Assembly (NCBI RefSeq): GCF_030269515.1 | Contig: NZ_BSTM01000020.1 | Location: forward strand, 82,636 to 146,635 | From: Actinomadura sp. NBRC 104412 | GTDB taxonomy: Bacteria; Actinomycetota; Actinomycetes; Streptosporangiales; Streptosporangiaceae | Reading direction: 5' to 3' | Length of the DNA: 64,000 nt | In this document: piece after piece, positions 42,803-50,227 of the stretch | Position numbering within the stretch: position 1 is the stretch's first letter | Layout: the number at the start of each line of letters is the position of its first letter | The notes under the pieces: generated by a model | Databases searched by the model: none | Told to the model about the DNA's origin: nothing | The model's input: the letters and a program-made list of their open reading frames with translations, nothing else | Program-made: the position numbers and the translations under genes

Positions 42803-44225
42803 CGACCTTCCTGAGTTCAGCATCCGTGTCGACCAGAACCCTTATCTCCCGGCGGGCGGCCGGGAGATGCACGCCATCATCGGCATCGAGGCCAGGGGCG
42901 CGCCGGGCCGCATGGCCGGTGGAGGCACCGGGCAGGAGGCGTCCACCGCCGAGGCCGCGGAGATCATCATCATCGACTCCTCGGGGTCGATGTCGTACTC
43001 GGGGAAGATGGCGGCGGCCAAGCGGGCCGCCAAGGCGGCGGTGAACGTGCTGCGGGACGGCGTCCACTTCGCGGTGGTCGCCGGCGCCAACCAGCCGCGC
43101 ATGATCTACCCGCAGGGGCAGCGGCTGGTCCGGGTGGACGACAGGACACGGCGGGCGGCGCTGAGCGCGCTGTCCACGCTGGACGCGGCGGGCGGCACCG
43201 CCATCGGGTCGTGGCTGCGGCTCGCCGGGCGGCTGTTCGCCGACCACAGCGGCGCCGTGCGGCACGCGATCCTGCTCACCGACGGCAAGAACCAGCACGA
43301 GAGCGAGGCCGAGCTGGACGCGGCGCTGGCGGCCTGCTCGGGGGTGTTCGTCTGCGACGCGCGGGGCGTCGGCACCGACTGGAACGTGGCCGAGCTGCGC
43401 AAGATCTCCTCGGCGCTGCTCGGCTCGTTCCTGGACGTCCCCGACCCGGCGGACCTGGAGGCCGACTTCCGGGAGATGACCGCGGCGGCGATGGGCAAGC
43501 GGGTGGCGGACGTCGTGCTGCGCGTGTGGACGCCGCGGGACGCGAAGCTGAGGTTCCTCAAGCAGATGGTGCCGACCGTCGAGGACCTGACCGGCAGGCG
43601 CTCCGGCACCGGCCAGATCGGGGACTACCCCGTCGGGGCCTGGGGCGACGAGGAGCGCGAGTACCACCTGTGCGTCGAGGTGCCCGCCGGGGACATCGGG
43701 CGGCAGATGCGGGCCGCCTGGGTCAAGGTGATCGCGCCCGGCTCCGCCGACACGGCGGAGCGCGAGCTGGCCATGGGCAACGTCCTGGCCGAATGGACCG
43801 ACGACGAGGCCAAGTCCACCCGGATCAACAACAGGGTGGCGCACCACACCGGCCAGTCGGAGCTGGCCGAGGCGATCCAGGAGGGCCTGGAGGCGCGCCG
43901 TTCGGGCGACGAGGAACGGGCCACCGCCCGGCTCGGCCGCGCCGTCGCGCTGGCGGGGCAGGTCGGCAACACGCAGATCGCCGAGCTGCTGGACCGGGTC
44001 GTGGAGTACGACCACGAGACCGGGACGCACCGGCTGAGAAAGGACGTGTCGAAGGCCGACGAGATGTCGCTGGACACGCGGTCCGTCCGTACCGTGCGGA
44101 CGGCCCAGCGCACCGGCACGGCCGCGGGCGCGGGCGGCGCCACGGCGGACGAAGGGCATCCGGGGACCCGCGCCACGCGTCCCACCCAGCAACGGGAACC
44201 ACGGGACCATCAGGGCGAGGGGTGA
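42795..44225 (+). CDS. von Willebrand factor type A domain protein
   Basis: 476 residues, cytosolic. A VWA domain with an intact MIDAS motif DSSGSMS (Asp61), a conserved downstream Thr/Gly segment (DAAGGTAIGSWL) and LLTDGKNQ; then a beta-rich middle domain (ADVVLRVWTPRDAKLRFLKQM) and a helical segment near residues 355-400, ending in a polar tail. VWA proteins mediate metal-dependent protein contacts. Its ATG lies 8 nt inside the phosphatase gene, so expression is coupled. Homologous VWA proteins are known in PP2C/FHA/kinase clusters; a scaffold role in this operon is inferred. Confidence 0.9.
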   Translation: MSSDLPEFSIRVDQNPYLPAGGREMHAIIGIEARGAPGRMAGGGTGQEASTAEAAEIIIIDSSGSMSYSGKMAAAKRAAKAAVNVLRDGVHFAVVAGANQPRMIYPQGQRLVRVDDRTRRAALSALSTLDAAGGTAIGSWLRLAGRLFADHSGAVRHAILLTDGKNQHESEAELDAALAACSGVFVCDARGVGTDWNVAELRKISSALLGSFLDVPDPADLEADFREMTAAAMGKRVADVVLRVWTPRDAKLRFLKQMVPTVEDLTGRRSGTGQIGDYPVGAWGDEEREYHLCVEVPAGDIGRQMRAAWVKVIAPGSADTAERELAMGNVLAEWTDDEAKSTRINNRVAHHTGQSELAEAIQEGLEARRSGDEERATARLGRAVALAGQVGNTQIAELLDRVVEYDHETGTHRLRKDVSKADEMSLDTRSVRTVRTAQRTGTAAGAGGATADEGHPGTRATRPTQQREPRDHQGEG

Positions 44226-44229
44226 GGGC

Positions 44230-45048
44230 ATGCCGATCTGTCCGAGCGGGCATACGTCCTCGTCCGCGGACTTCTGCGACGTCTGCGGCGACCTGATCCC
44301 CGGTGCGCCCCGCCACACCTTCGAGGAGGAGCCCTCCGGGGGGCCCGCCGCGCCGGGGGGCTCCTCGCAGGAGGAGACCTGCCCGCTGTGCGGGACACCG
44401 CGCTCCGGGCGGTTCTGCGAGGTGGACGCCTACGACTTCGAGACCCGTGCGGTCCGTAACGTCGCCATCTCCCAGATGACCGCCGAGATGTACCCGGAGC
44501 CGCCGTCCGTCCTGCCCGAGGAGTGGTCGGCGCCCGTTCCGCCGGCACGCGGCGACGTGAGCTGGTCGGTGGCGATCAACGCCGACCGCGCCTACTACGA
44601 CTCGGTGATCGCGCTGGGCGGCCCGGACGCGGCGACGATCGCGTTCCCCCCGTACTGCCCGGAACGGCGGATCGCGCTGGCGGGAGAGCAGGTCAGGATC
44701 GGGCGCCGGAGCCGGTCACGCGGCATCGACCCCGAGATCGACCTGAGCGAGCCGCCGGAGGACCCGGGCGTCTCGCACCTGCACGCCGTCCTCCTCGCCC
44801 AGCCGGACGGGACGTGGGCGCTGGTCGACCCCGGCTCCATGAACGGCACCACGCTGAACGGCGGCACCAAGCCGCTGGACGTCAACGTGCCCGTGCCGGT
44901 CGGCGACGGCGACCGCATCCACGTGGGCGCCTGGACGACCATCACGCTCCGCCTCCACCAGGGCGCACCGGAGAGGCGACCGGACGCGCCGCCCTCGAAT
45001 CGGCCCCCGAATCGGCCCGGAGACCGGCCGGGAGGTGCGGGGTCATGA
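44230..45048 (+). CDS. Zinc-ribbon and FHA-domain protein
   Basis: 272 residues. Two Cys-rich N-terminal segments (CPSGHTSSSADFCDVCGD and CPLCGTPRSGRFCEVDAYDF; the second lacks the last Cys of a standard ribbon) are followed by an FHA phosphothreonine-binding domain at about residues 155-245: VRIGRRSRSR, SHLHAVLL and DPGSMNGTTLNG hold the canonical GR, S..H and NG elements. A Pro-rich tail ends the protein. It likely docks on phosphothreonine of the kinase or a partner. It differs from GarA/FhaB in lacking the N-terminal ETT phospho-motif and in having zinc ribbons. 4 nt after the VWA stop; its own stop overlaps glnX. Confidence 0.9.
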   Translation: MPICPSGHTSSSADFCDVCGDLIPGAPRHTFEEEPSGGPAAPGGSSQEETCPLCGTPRSGRFCEVDAYDFETRAVRNVAISQMTAEMYPEPPSVLPEEWSAPVPPARGDVSWSVAINADRAYYDSVIALGGPDAATIAFPPYCPERRIALAGEQVRIGRRSRSRGIDPEIDLSEPPEDPGVSHLHAVLLAQPDGTWALVDPGSMNGTTLNGGTKPLDVNVPVPVGDGDRIHVGAWTTITLRLHQGAPERRPDAPPSNRPPNRPGDRPGGAGS

Positions 45049-46589
45049 GCGGACCGCGGACCACGGTGACCCCTTCGCCGCCCGCCCCGGCTCCCGTGCC
45101 CGAGCCCGCGCCGCCGTCCCCGCCCGCGCCGGTGGTGGGCGCGGGCGCCCGGTCCGGTGGCCGCCTGGCGACGTTCGTCCGGGGCCGCTGGCTGAAGACC
45201 GTTCCGGGACGGATCAGGCTGTACGCGGCGGCGGCCCTCGCCGCGACGGCGCTGCTGCTGCTCGCCCTCACCATGACCATCGGGCAGGCGCGCGACGGCG
45301 TGCAGACCATCGGGCACGACGCCGGACCGCAGGTCGTGGCCACCGGCGAGCTGTTCTTCGCGCTCAGCGACATGGACGCGCAGGTCGCCGACGTGCTGCT
45401 GATCGGCCGCGAGAGCGACCTCGGCATCGGCAAGGACGAGTCGCTGCGGCTCTACGACCAGCGCCGCAGGGAGGCCGGCCAGGCGCTGGTGGACGCGTCC
45501 CAGCTCGCCGGCCAGGACGCCGACCGGCAGCGGACGGTGCGCGAGACCATGGAGGCGCTGGGCCGGTACGAGCGGATGGTGGGCCGCGCCCTGGTGCTGA
45601 GCGAGCAGGCCGCGTACGCCCCCGGCGAGCCGCCCCCCGGAGTCGTCGCCGCCTACCGGCAGGCCACCGACCTGATGCGGATGGAACTGCTGCCCAGGGC
45701 CTACAACCTGACCCTCGACAGCGGCGCCACCGTCCGGCAGGGGTACGAGGACCGGCGGCAGGCGGTCCTGTCGGGGCGCGTCTGGGTGCTGCTGGCGGGC
45801 GCGCTGCTGGCCGGCGTGCTGCTGGCCGCGCAGATCTCCCTGGCCCGCGGCTTCCGCCGTACCGTCAACCCGGCGCTGGCGCTGGCGACGCTGGTCACGT
45901 TGCTGCTGGCGGGGGCGGGCGTCGCGGTGCTGACGGCGCAGGCGGGCCATATCCGCACGGCCAAGGAGGACGGCTTCGACTCGATGCTGACCCTGTCCAG
46001 GGCCCGCGCGATCAGCCACAGCGCGTTCGCGGACGAGAGCCGCTACCTGCTCGACCCGCAGCGCGCCGACACCTACGAGCAGACCTACCTCGACAAGGCG
46101 CTCTCCGTGCTCTACATCGACCCCGGCGACGGCCCGCTCAACCTGGAGACCTACTACCGGCTGGTCGGCCAGAAGCTGTCGTCCTACGAGCCGGGCGGCG
46201 ACCAGGTGGACTTCCTGGGGTTCTTCGGGGACGAGGCGAGGAAGGCCGGCACGCCGCAGGAAGGCCGCCCGCTCGGCCGCACGATGCGCGCCTACGGGCA
46301 GGTGCTGAACAACGACCGGCTGATGCGGGAGCGGGCCGGGCGCGGCGACCGCGCGGGCGCGATCCGGCTGCGGATGGGACGCGGCCCCGACGGCTCGATC
46401 AACCTGTTCGAGGAGTACGACCGGGCGCTGGTGGCGCAGACCGGGGCGCACCGCGCCGAGTTCGACCGGTCCATCGCGTCCGCGGACGACGGGCTGCGCG
46501 GCTGGACGGCGCTGCCCCCGGCCGCGGCGCTGGTCATCGCCGTGCTGGTGCTGGCGGGGGTGCGTCCCCGGCTGGCGGAGTTCCGCTGA
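45045..46589 (+). CDS. glnX: GlnX-like four-TM membrane sensor protein
   Basis: 514 residues. A Pro-rich cytoplasmic N-terminus, then TM1 at about 59-80, a first helical extracellular domain to about 245, TM2/TM3 (about 248-300) and a second extracellular helical domain to about 485, then TM4 near the C-terminus. Both external domains resemble each other in layout, as in four-helix-bundle chemosensor-like domains. Topology and gene order (pknG, glnX, glnH) match mycobacterial GlnX, which links the GlnH solute-binding protein to PknG. There is no cytosolic signalling domain, so transmission must be by contact. The ATG overlaps the FHA gene stop (ATGA). Confidence 0.85.
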   Translation: MSGPRTTVTPSPPAPAPVPEPAPPSPPAPVVGAGARSGGRLATFVRGRWLKTVPGRIRLYAAAALAATALLLLALTMTIGQARDGVQTIGHDAGPQVVATGELFFALSDMDAQVADVLLIGRESDLGIGKDESLRLYDQRRREAGQALVDASQLAGQDADRQRTVRETMEALGRYERMVGRALVLSEQAAYAPGEPPPGVVAAYRQATDLMRMELLPRAYNLTLDSGATVRQGYEDRRQAVLSGRVWVLLAGALLAGVLLAAQISLARGFRRTVNPALALATLVTLLLAGAGVAVLTAQAGHIRTAKEDGFDSMLTLSRARAISHSAFADESRYLLDPQRADTYEQTYLDKALSVLYIDPGDGPLNLETYYRLVGQKLSSYEPGGDQVDFLGFFGDEARKAGTPQEGRPLGRTMRAYGQVLNNDRLMRERAGRGDRAGAIRLRMGRGPDGSINLFEEYDRALVAQTGAHRAEFDRSIASADDGLRGWTALPPAAALVIAVLVLAGVRPRLAEFR

Positions 46590-46613
46590 CGGAGGAGGAC
46601 GGAGGAGCACACG

Positions 46614-47450
46614 ATGCGCATCCCCAGAGGACGCGTTCGCGCGGGCGCCGCCGTGTTCACCGCGGTGGCCGCCGTCGCCGCGGCGGCGGGTTGCGGGATC
46701 GGCGGGGGCGAGGCCGGGTCGGTCGCCGCCAAGCGGTCCCTGGTGATCGGGGTCAAGGCCGACCAGCCCGGTCTCGGGCTGCGCTCGGGTGACACCTACA
46801 CGGGGTTCGACGTGGACGTCGCGGTCTACATCGCCGGGCGGCTCGGCGTCCCCAGAAGCCGGATCACCTTCCGCGCCACGCCGTCGTCCATCCGCGAGAA
46901 GTCGCTGCGGGACGGCGCCGTCGACATGATCGTCGCCACCTACTCCATCACCGCCAAGCGCAAGACGCAGGTGACCTTCGCCGGGCCGTACTACGTCCCG
47001 CACCAGGACACGCTGGTCCGGGCGGACGACACCACCATCCGCAACGTGCGCGACCTGGCGGGCAAGCGGCTGTGCGAGGTCACCGGGTCCAACTCCTGGC
47101 GCCGGGTGATCGAGGAACGGAAGATCGCGGCGACCCCGGTGCGGTCGCCCACCTACAGCCGGTGCATGGACATGCTGGCGGCCGGGCAGATCGACGCGGT
47201 GTCCACCGACGACCTGATCCTGGCGGGATTCGCCGCCGACCGCCCCGTGAAGATCATCAACGCCCCGTTCACCGACGAGAAGTACGGGGTGGGCCTGCGC
47301 AAGGGCGACCTGGACGGCTGCGAGGCGGTCAACCGCGCCATCACGCAGATGTACCAGTCCGGCCATGCCGCCACGTTGCTGAACAAGTGGTTCCGGCGGT
47401 CCGGGCTCAAGCTGGCCACGAGCGTCCCCCAGTTCGAGGGCTGCTCCTGA
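46614..47450 (+). CDS. glnH: GlnH-like amino-acid-binding lipoprotein
   Basis: 278 residues. A basic N-terminus, a hydrophobic core and a lipobox VAAAAGC (Cys27) mark a lipoprotein. The mature part is a type-2 periplasmic-binding fold of the amino-acid family: GVKADQPGLGLRSGDTYTGFDVDVA, VDMIVATYSIT, VTFAGPYYVPHQ and DAVSTDDLIL. In mycobacteria GlnH binds Asp/Glu and controls PknG through GlnX. No ABC permease or ATPase genes are nearby, consistent with a sensing rather than a transport role. Strong ribosome site (GGAGGAGCACACG) in a 24-nt gap after glnX. Confidence 0.9.
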   Translation: MRIPRGRVRAGAAVFTAVAAVAAAAGCGIGGGEAGSVAAKRSLVIGVKADQPGLGLRSGDTYTGFDVDVAVYIAGRLGVPRSRITFRATPSSIREKSLRDGAVDMIVATYSITAKRKTQVTFAGPYYVPHQDTLVRADDTTIRNVRDLAGKRLCEVTGSNSWRRVIEERKIAATPVRSPTYSRCMDMLAAGQIDAVSTDDLILAGFAADRPVKIINAPFTDEKYGVGLRKGDLDGCEAVNRAITQMYQSGHAATLLNKWFRRSGLKLATSVPQFEGCS

Positions 47451-47454
47451 GCCG

Positions 47455-47499
47455 CCTCCCGAGAGGGCGCGCCTCCCGATAGGGTGCGGGCTCGGGAGG
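47455..47499 (+). terminator. Possible hairpin at the end of the PknG operon
   Basis: CCTCCCGAG (47455-47463) and CTCGGGAGG (47491-47499) form a perfect 9-bp stem just after the glnH stop. The loop of 27 nt contains another CCTCCCGA copy that could pair alternatively. It lies between convergent genes, so it may end both transcripts. Confidence 0.55.
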
Positions 47500-47519
47500 G
47501 CCTTCTCAGGGTGGTGTTC

Positions 47520-47873
47520 TCAGGGGGCGGTCTTGGAGGGGAGCGCGTTGATGGCCTCGCGCAGCGTGTCGTAGATGGGGATGAACTCGTCGACCGCGGT
47601 GATCCGGAAGACCCGGCGCACCCGGGGCGGCACCGCGACCAGCGCGATGGCGGTGCCCTGCTCGATCGCCCGCTTGTTGGCGGTCACCAGCGCGTTCAGC
47701 CCGGTGGAGTCGCAGAAGACGACCTCCCGCATGTCGATGATCACGGGACCGCCCGACTCCAGCGCCTCGGCCAGGGCCGCCTCGAAGCGCTCCCGGGACA
47801 CCACGTCGATCTCGCCGCGCGCCCGGACCACCGCGCACCGGTCCTGGCGCAGCAGCGATGCGTCGAAGTCCAT
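47520..47873 (-). CDS. STAS-domain anti-sigma-factor antagonist
   Basis: 117 residues, a single STAS domain of the SpoIIAA/RsbV type: ARGEIDVVSRERFEAAL, then VIIDMREVVFCDSTGLNALV in which DSTGLN holds the conserved phosphorylatable Ser. Such proteins bind and neutralise an anti-sigma kinase when unphosphorylated. ATG 47873 with GGGAGG about 8 nt upstream. No anti-sigma or sigma gene is adjacent, so the partner must be elsewhere, which is common in actinobacteria with many RsbV-like proteins. Confidence 0.92.
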   Translation of the reverse strand: MDFDASLLRQDRCAVVRARGEIDVVSRERFEAALAEALESGGPVIIDMREVVFCDSTGLNALVTANKRAIEQGTAIALVAVPPRVRRVFRITAVDEFIPIYDTLREAINALPSKTAP

Positions 47874-48287
47874 GGGCAACCTCCCGTCCCGAGCATGAGC
47901 ACCCGCGACCCCGGCCCTGTGCCGCCCCAGGATCGCGCACTCGTGCCCGCAATCCAAGTCCGCGGGCGAAGGCGCGTGGCCGCCCTCCACCTCCTCGACG
48001 TTAACCGATCTTCGTGGCGGGGCGTGCGCGGGACCGCCGGAATCCGGCCCGCAATGCTACCGACGGGAAACCTACTTTTGGGTAAGAAATGGCGTCCGAT
48101 TGGATCGATGGTCCAATGTCGGTGCGTTGCGACCGGAGTGTTCCGATGCGGGTAGATCCGTCTGGACAGCCGTGCTGACCTGCGGAAATGCCATTCCGTT
48201 CGGGGCATGCGCCGGGAAAGTGCGATGGTGGCGGCGTTGCGGTGGGACGCAAGGGTTACAGTGGCGTTGGCAAATTCTGGAGGCCGG
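47874..48287. promoter_or_regulatory. Divergent intergenic region with a 19-bp dyad
   Basis: A 414-nt gap between the STAS gene (leftward) and plsC (rightward). Its middle (about 48060-48120) is AT-richer than the surroundings. A perfect dyad ATTGGA-N7-TCCAAT lies at 48099-48117 and is a candidate operator. Open reading frames in the gap have no homology or ribosome site worth reporting. Promoter positions are not resolved. Confidence 0.4.
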
Positions 48288-48995
48288 GTGTTCTACACAT
48301 TCATGCTACGGGTCGTCGCCCCGATCCTGCGGGCGCTATTCCGGCCGAGGGTCGAGGGCCTGGAGAACGTTCCCCGCTACGGGCCCCTGATCGTGGCCAG
48401 CAACCACCTGTCGTTCATCGACAGCTTCATCATCCCCCTGTCCCTCCCGCGCCCCGTCACCTACATCGCCAAGGCCGACTACTTCGAGGGCAAGGGCCTC
48501 AAGGGGTGGTTCGTCCGCTGGTTCCTCACCACCCTCGGCCACGTCCCCATCAAGCGTGGCGCGCAGCGGGCCGCGATGGGCGCGTTGCAGCAGGGCTTGG
48601 AGATCCTCGACAACAGCGGCGCCTTCGCCATCTACCCCGAGGGGACGCGTTCCCCCGACGGCCGCCTCTACCGGGGACGCACCGGCGTGGGCTGGCTGGT
48701 GCTGGCGTCCGGCGCCCGTGTGCTGCCGGTCGCCGTCGAGGGCACGGACAAGATCCAGCCGCTCGGCGCGTCCGTGCCGCGCGTGCTCGGCCCCCGTCCC
48801 ACCGTGCGGATCGCCCCGCCGATGGACTTCGGCCACTACCGCGACCTGCCGCCCGCCAAGGCCCGCCGCGCCATCACCGACGAGATCATCGAGACGATCC
48901 AGAAGCTGTCCGGCCAGGAGTACGCGGGCACCTACAACGAGCGCGCCGACGCCGACACCCGCTCCGACGGGCGATCGGGGCGCGCGGCGTCCTGA
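48288..48995 (+). CDS. plsC: 1-acyl-sn-glycerol-3-phosphate acyltransferase (PlsC family)
   Basis: 235 residues. The four acyltransferase blocks are present: block I NHLSFIDSF (the usual NHxxxxD), block II KGLKGWFVRWF with the GHVPIKRG region, block III YPEGTRSPDG and block IV VLPVAVEGT. It transfers an acyl chain to lysophosphatidate at the membrane; a hydrophobic N-terminal segment (FYTFMLRVVAPILRALF) precedes block I. GTG 48288 is chosen because GGAGG lies 4 nt upstream and related proteins begin with a VFY/MFY segment; an ATG at 48207 is in frame. Some family members act on other lysolipids. Confidence 0.92.
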   Translation: MFYTFMLRVVAPILRALFRPRVEGLENVPRYGPLIVASNHLSFIDSFIIPLSLPRPVTYIAKADYFEGKGLKGWFVRWFLTTLGHVPIKRGAQRAAMGALQQGLEILDNSGAFAIYPEGTRSPDGRLYRGRTGVGWLVLASGARVLPVAVEGTDKIQPLGASVPRVLGPRPTVRIAPPMDFGHYRDLPPAKARRAITDEIIETIQKLSGQEYAGTYNERADADTRSDGRSGRAAS

Positions 48996-49071
48996 CCGCG
49001 CAGGTCAAAAGGTGTGCGAGGGTGTGTCGTCCGGCGTGTCGCCGACGCCGCCCGCCGTAGGGTCACCTGCC

Positions 49072-49830
49072 ATGGCGCACAGGCTCACATCCCACAGGCT
49101 CCGTTCCTGGACGTCGCTGGCGCTGGCGGTGGTGGCGGCGACGTCCACGGCGGCGGCGTGCGGCGGCGGCGGTGGCGGGGACGAGGGCGAGGGCGGCGGT
49201 GCCGGGCAGCCCAAGCCCGCCGGACGTGCCGCGCTCGCCGGCACCGCCTACACCTCCGACCAGCTCGAACAGGCGCTGCTCACCGAGGCCCCCGGCTATC
49301 GGCGCAACGGCGAACCCGACTCGGGCGAGTACGGGGCGCTCAAGGCCATCCAGAACTTCAACCAGCTCCAGCGCCAGGTCACCATCGACAAGCCCGCCTG
49401 CGGCAACTACGGCTCGACCCGTCCCGGCGGGCCGCCGGTGGACAAGACGGCGCCCGCGGCGATCATCTCGTTCACCAAGGGGAGCGGGCAGAGCGTCACC
49501 GAGACCCTGATGTCGATGTCCGCCGACGCCGCCGACAAGCACGTCAACTCCCGTATCCCGGACGGCTGCGAGACGTTCAGGACCAAGGTCGGCGGGCAGT
49601 GGGCCGACCACCGGGTGGTGCAGCCGCCACCGGGCCAGATCGGCGACGGCTCCCGTACGGTCGGCATCACCACCTCCAGCGGGGGCTCGACCCTGAAGTC
49701 CTGGTACGTGGTGCTGCGCGGGCGCCGCTACGTCGCCACGATCAGCCTGGTCGGCCCCAGGGCCACCCGTGCCGAGGCCGAGCAACTGGCCCGGCAGGCC
49801 GACGCCCAGGCGCGGCGCATCCTGCCCTGA
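49072..49830 (+). CDS. Lipoprotein of unknown function (possible sensor-type domain)
   Basis: 252 residues. The signal sequence ends in a lipobox STAAAC (Cys30) and is followed by a Gly/Glu-rich linker, so the protein is anchored outside the membrane. The globular part has two Cys residues (PACGNYG and DGCETF, about 60 residues apart) that could form a disulfide, and a C-terminal beta-rich stretch (KSWYVVLRGRRYVATISLVG). The overall pattern recalls the extracellular PknH-type sensor domains of actinobacterial lipoproteins, but this is a weak resemblance. ATG 49072; 76 nt after plsC, same strand. Confidence 0.8.
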   Translation: MAHRLTSHRLRSWTSLALAVVAATSTAAACGGGGGGDEGEGGGAGQPKPAGRAALAGTAYTSDQLEQALLTEAPGYRRNGEPDSGEYGALKAIQNFNQLQRQVTIDKPACGNYGSTRPGGPPVDKTAPAAIISFTKGSGQSVTETLMSMSADAADKHVNSRIPDGCETFRTKVGGQWADHRVVQPPPGQIGDGSRTVGITTSSGGSTLKSWYVVLRGRRYVATISLVGPRATRAEAEQLARQADAQARRILP

Positions 49831-49882
49831 GCGATCACCACTCGCGGGCGGTCCCGTGGACCGAGTAACGTTCCCCTACCGA

Positions 49883-50113
49883 GTGAGCGACCGTGAGCGA
49901 GCGGGGGAGCCCTTGATCGGCAAGGAGGGCCGGGTGACCGGCAAGATCGGCCCGGGGCTGGTCGGGGAGGTCATGATCCCTGTCCGCGGCGGTGTGGAGG
50001 CGTTCTACGCCCATCCGGTGAACCCGCGCGAGGAGTTCAGCCCCGGGACCATCGTGGTGGTGGTCGAGTACCACCCGCCCCGTACCGTCTACGTGGCGCA
50101 GGCGCTGGGCTGA
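49883..50113 (+). CDS. NfeD-like OB-fold small protein next to flotillin
   Basis: About 76 residues, or 66 if the TTG at 49913 is used (GGGGGAG lies just before it). The sequence LIGKEGRVTGKIGPGLVGEV and EFSPGTIVVVVEYHPPRTVY matches the C-terminal OB domain of NfeD proteins (a LIGxxGxxxxxL..xGxV type pattern). The serine-protease and transmembrane parts of full NfeD are absent. NfeD is the standard genetic partner of SPFH/flotillin proteins and the flotillin gene follows 114 nt downstream. Start uncertain; GTG 49883 has no clear ribosome site. Confidence 0.7.
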   Translation: MSDRERAGEPLIGKEGRVTGKIGPGLVGEVMIPVRGGVEAFYAHPVNPREEFSPGTIVVVVEYHPPRTVYVAQALG

Positions 50114-50227
50114 CAACGGGCGTCGGCCGGTTCCGGCCGATGCCCGTATCGTGTGGTTCCGAACCAAGCGACCGTTTCTCGCGTCTCAGAGAGACCGATT
50201 CCCGCTCTGGACGTGAGGGAGGGCTGT

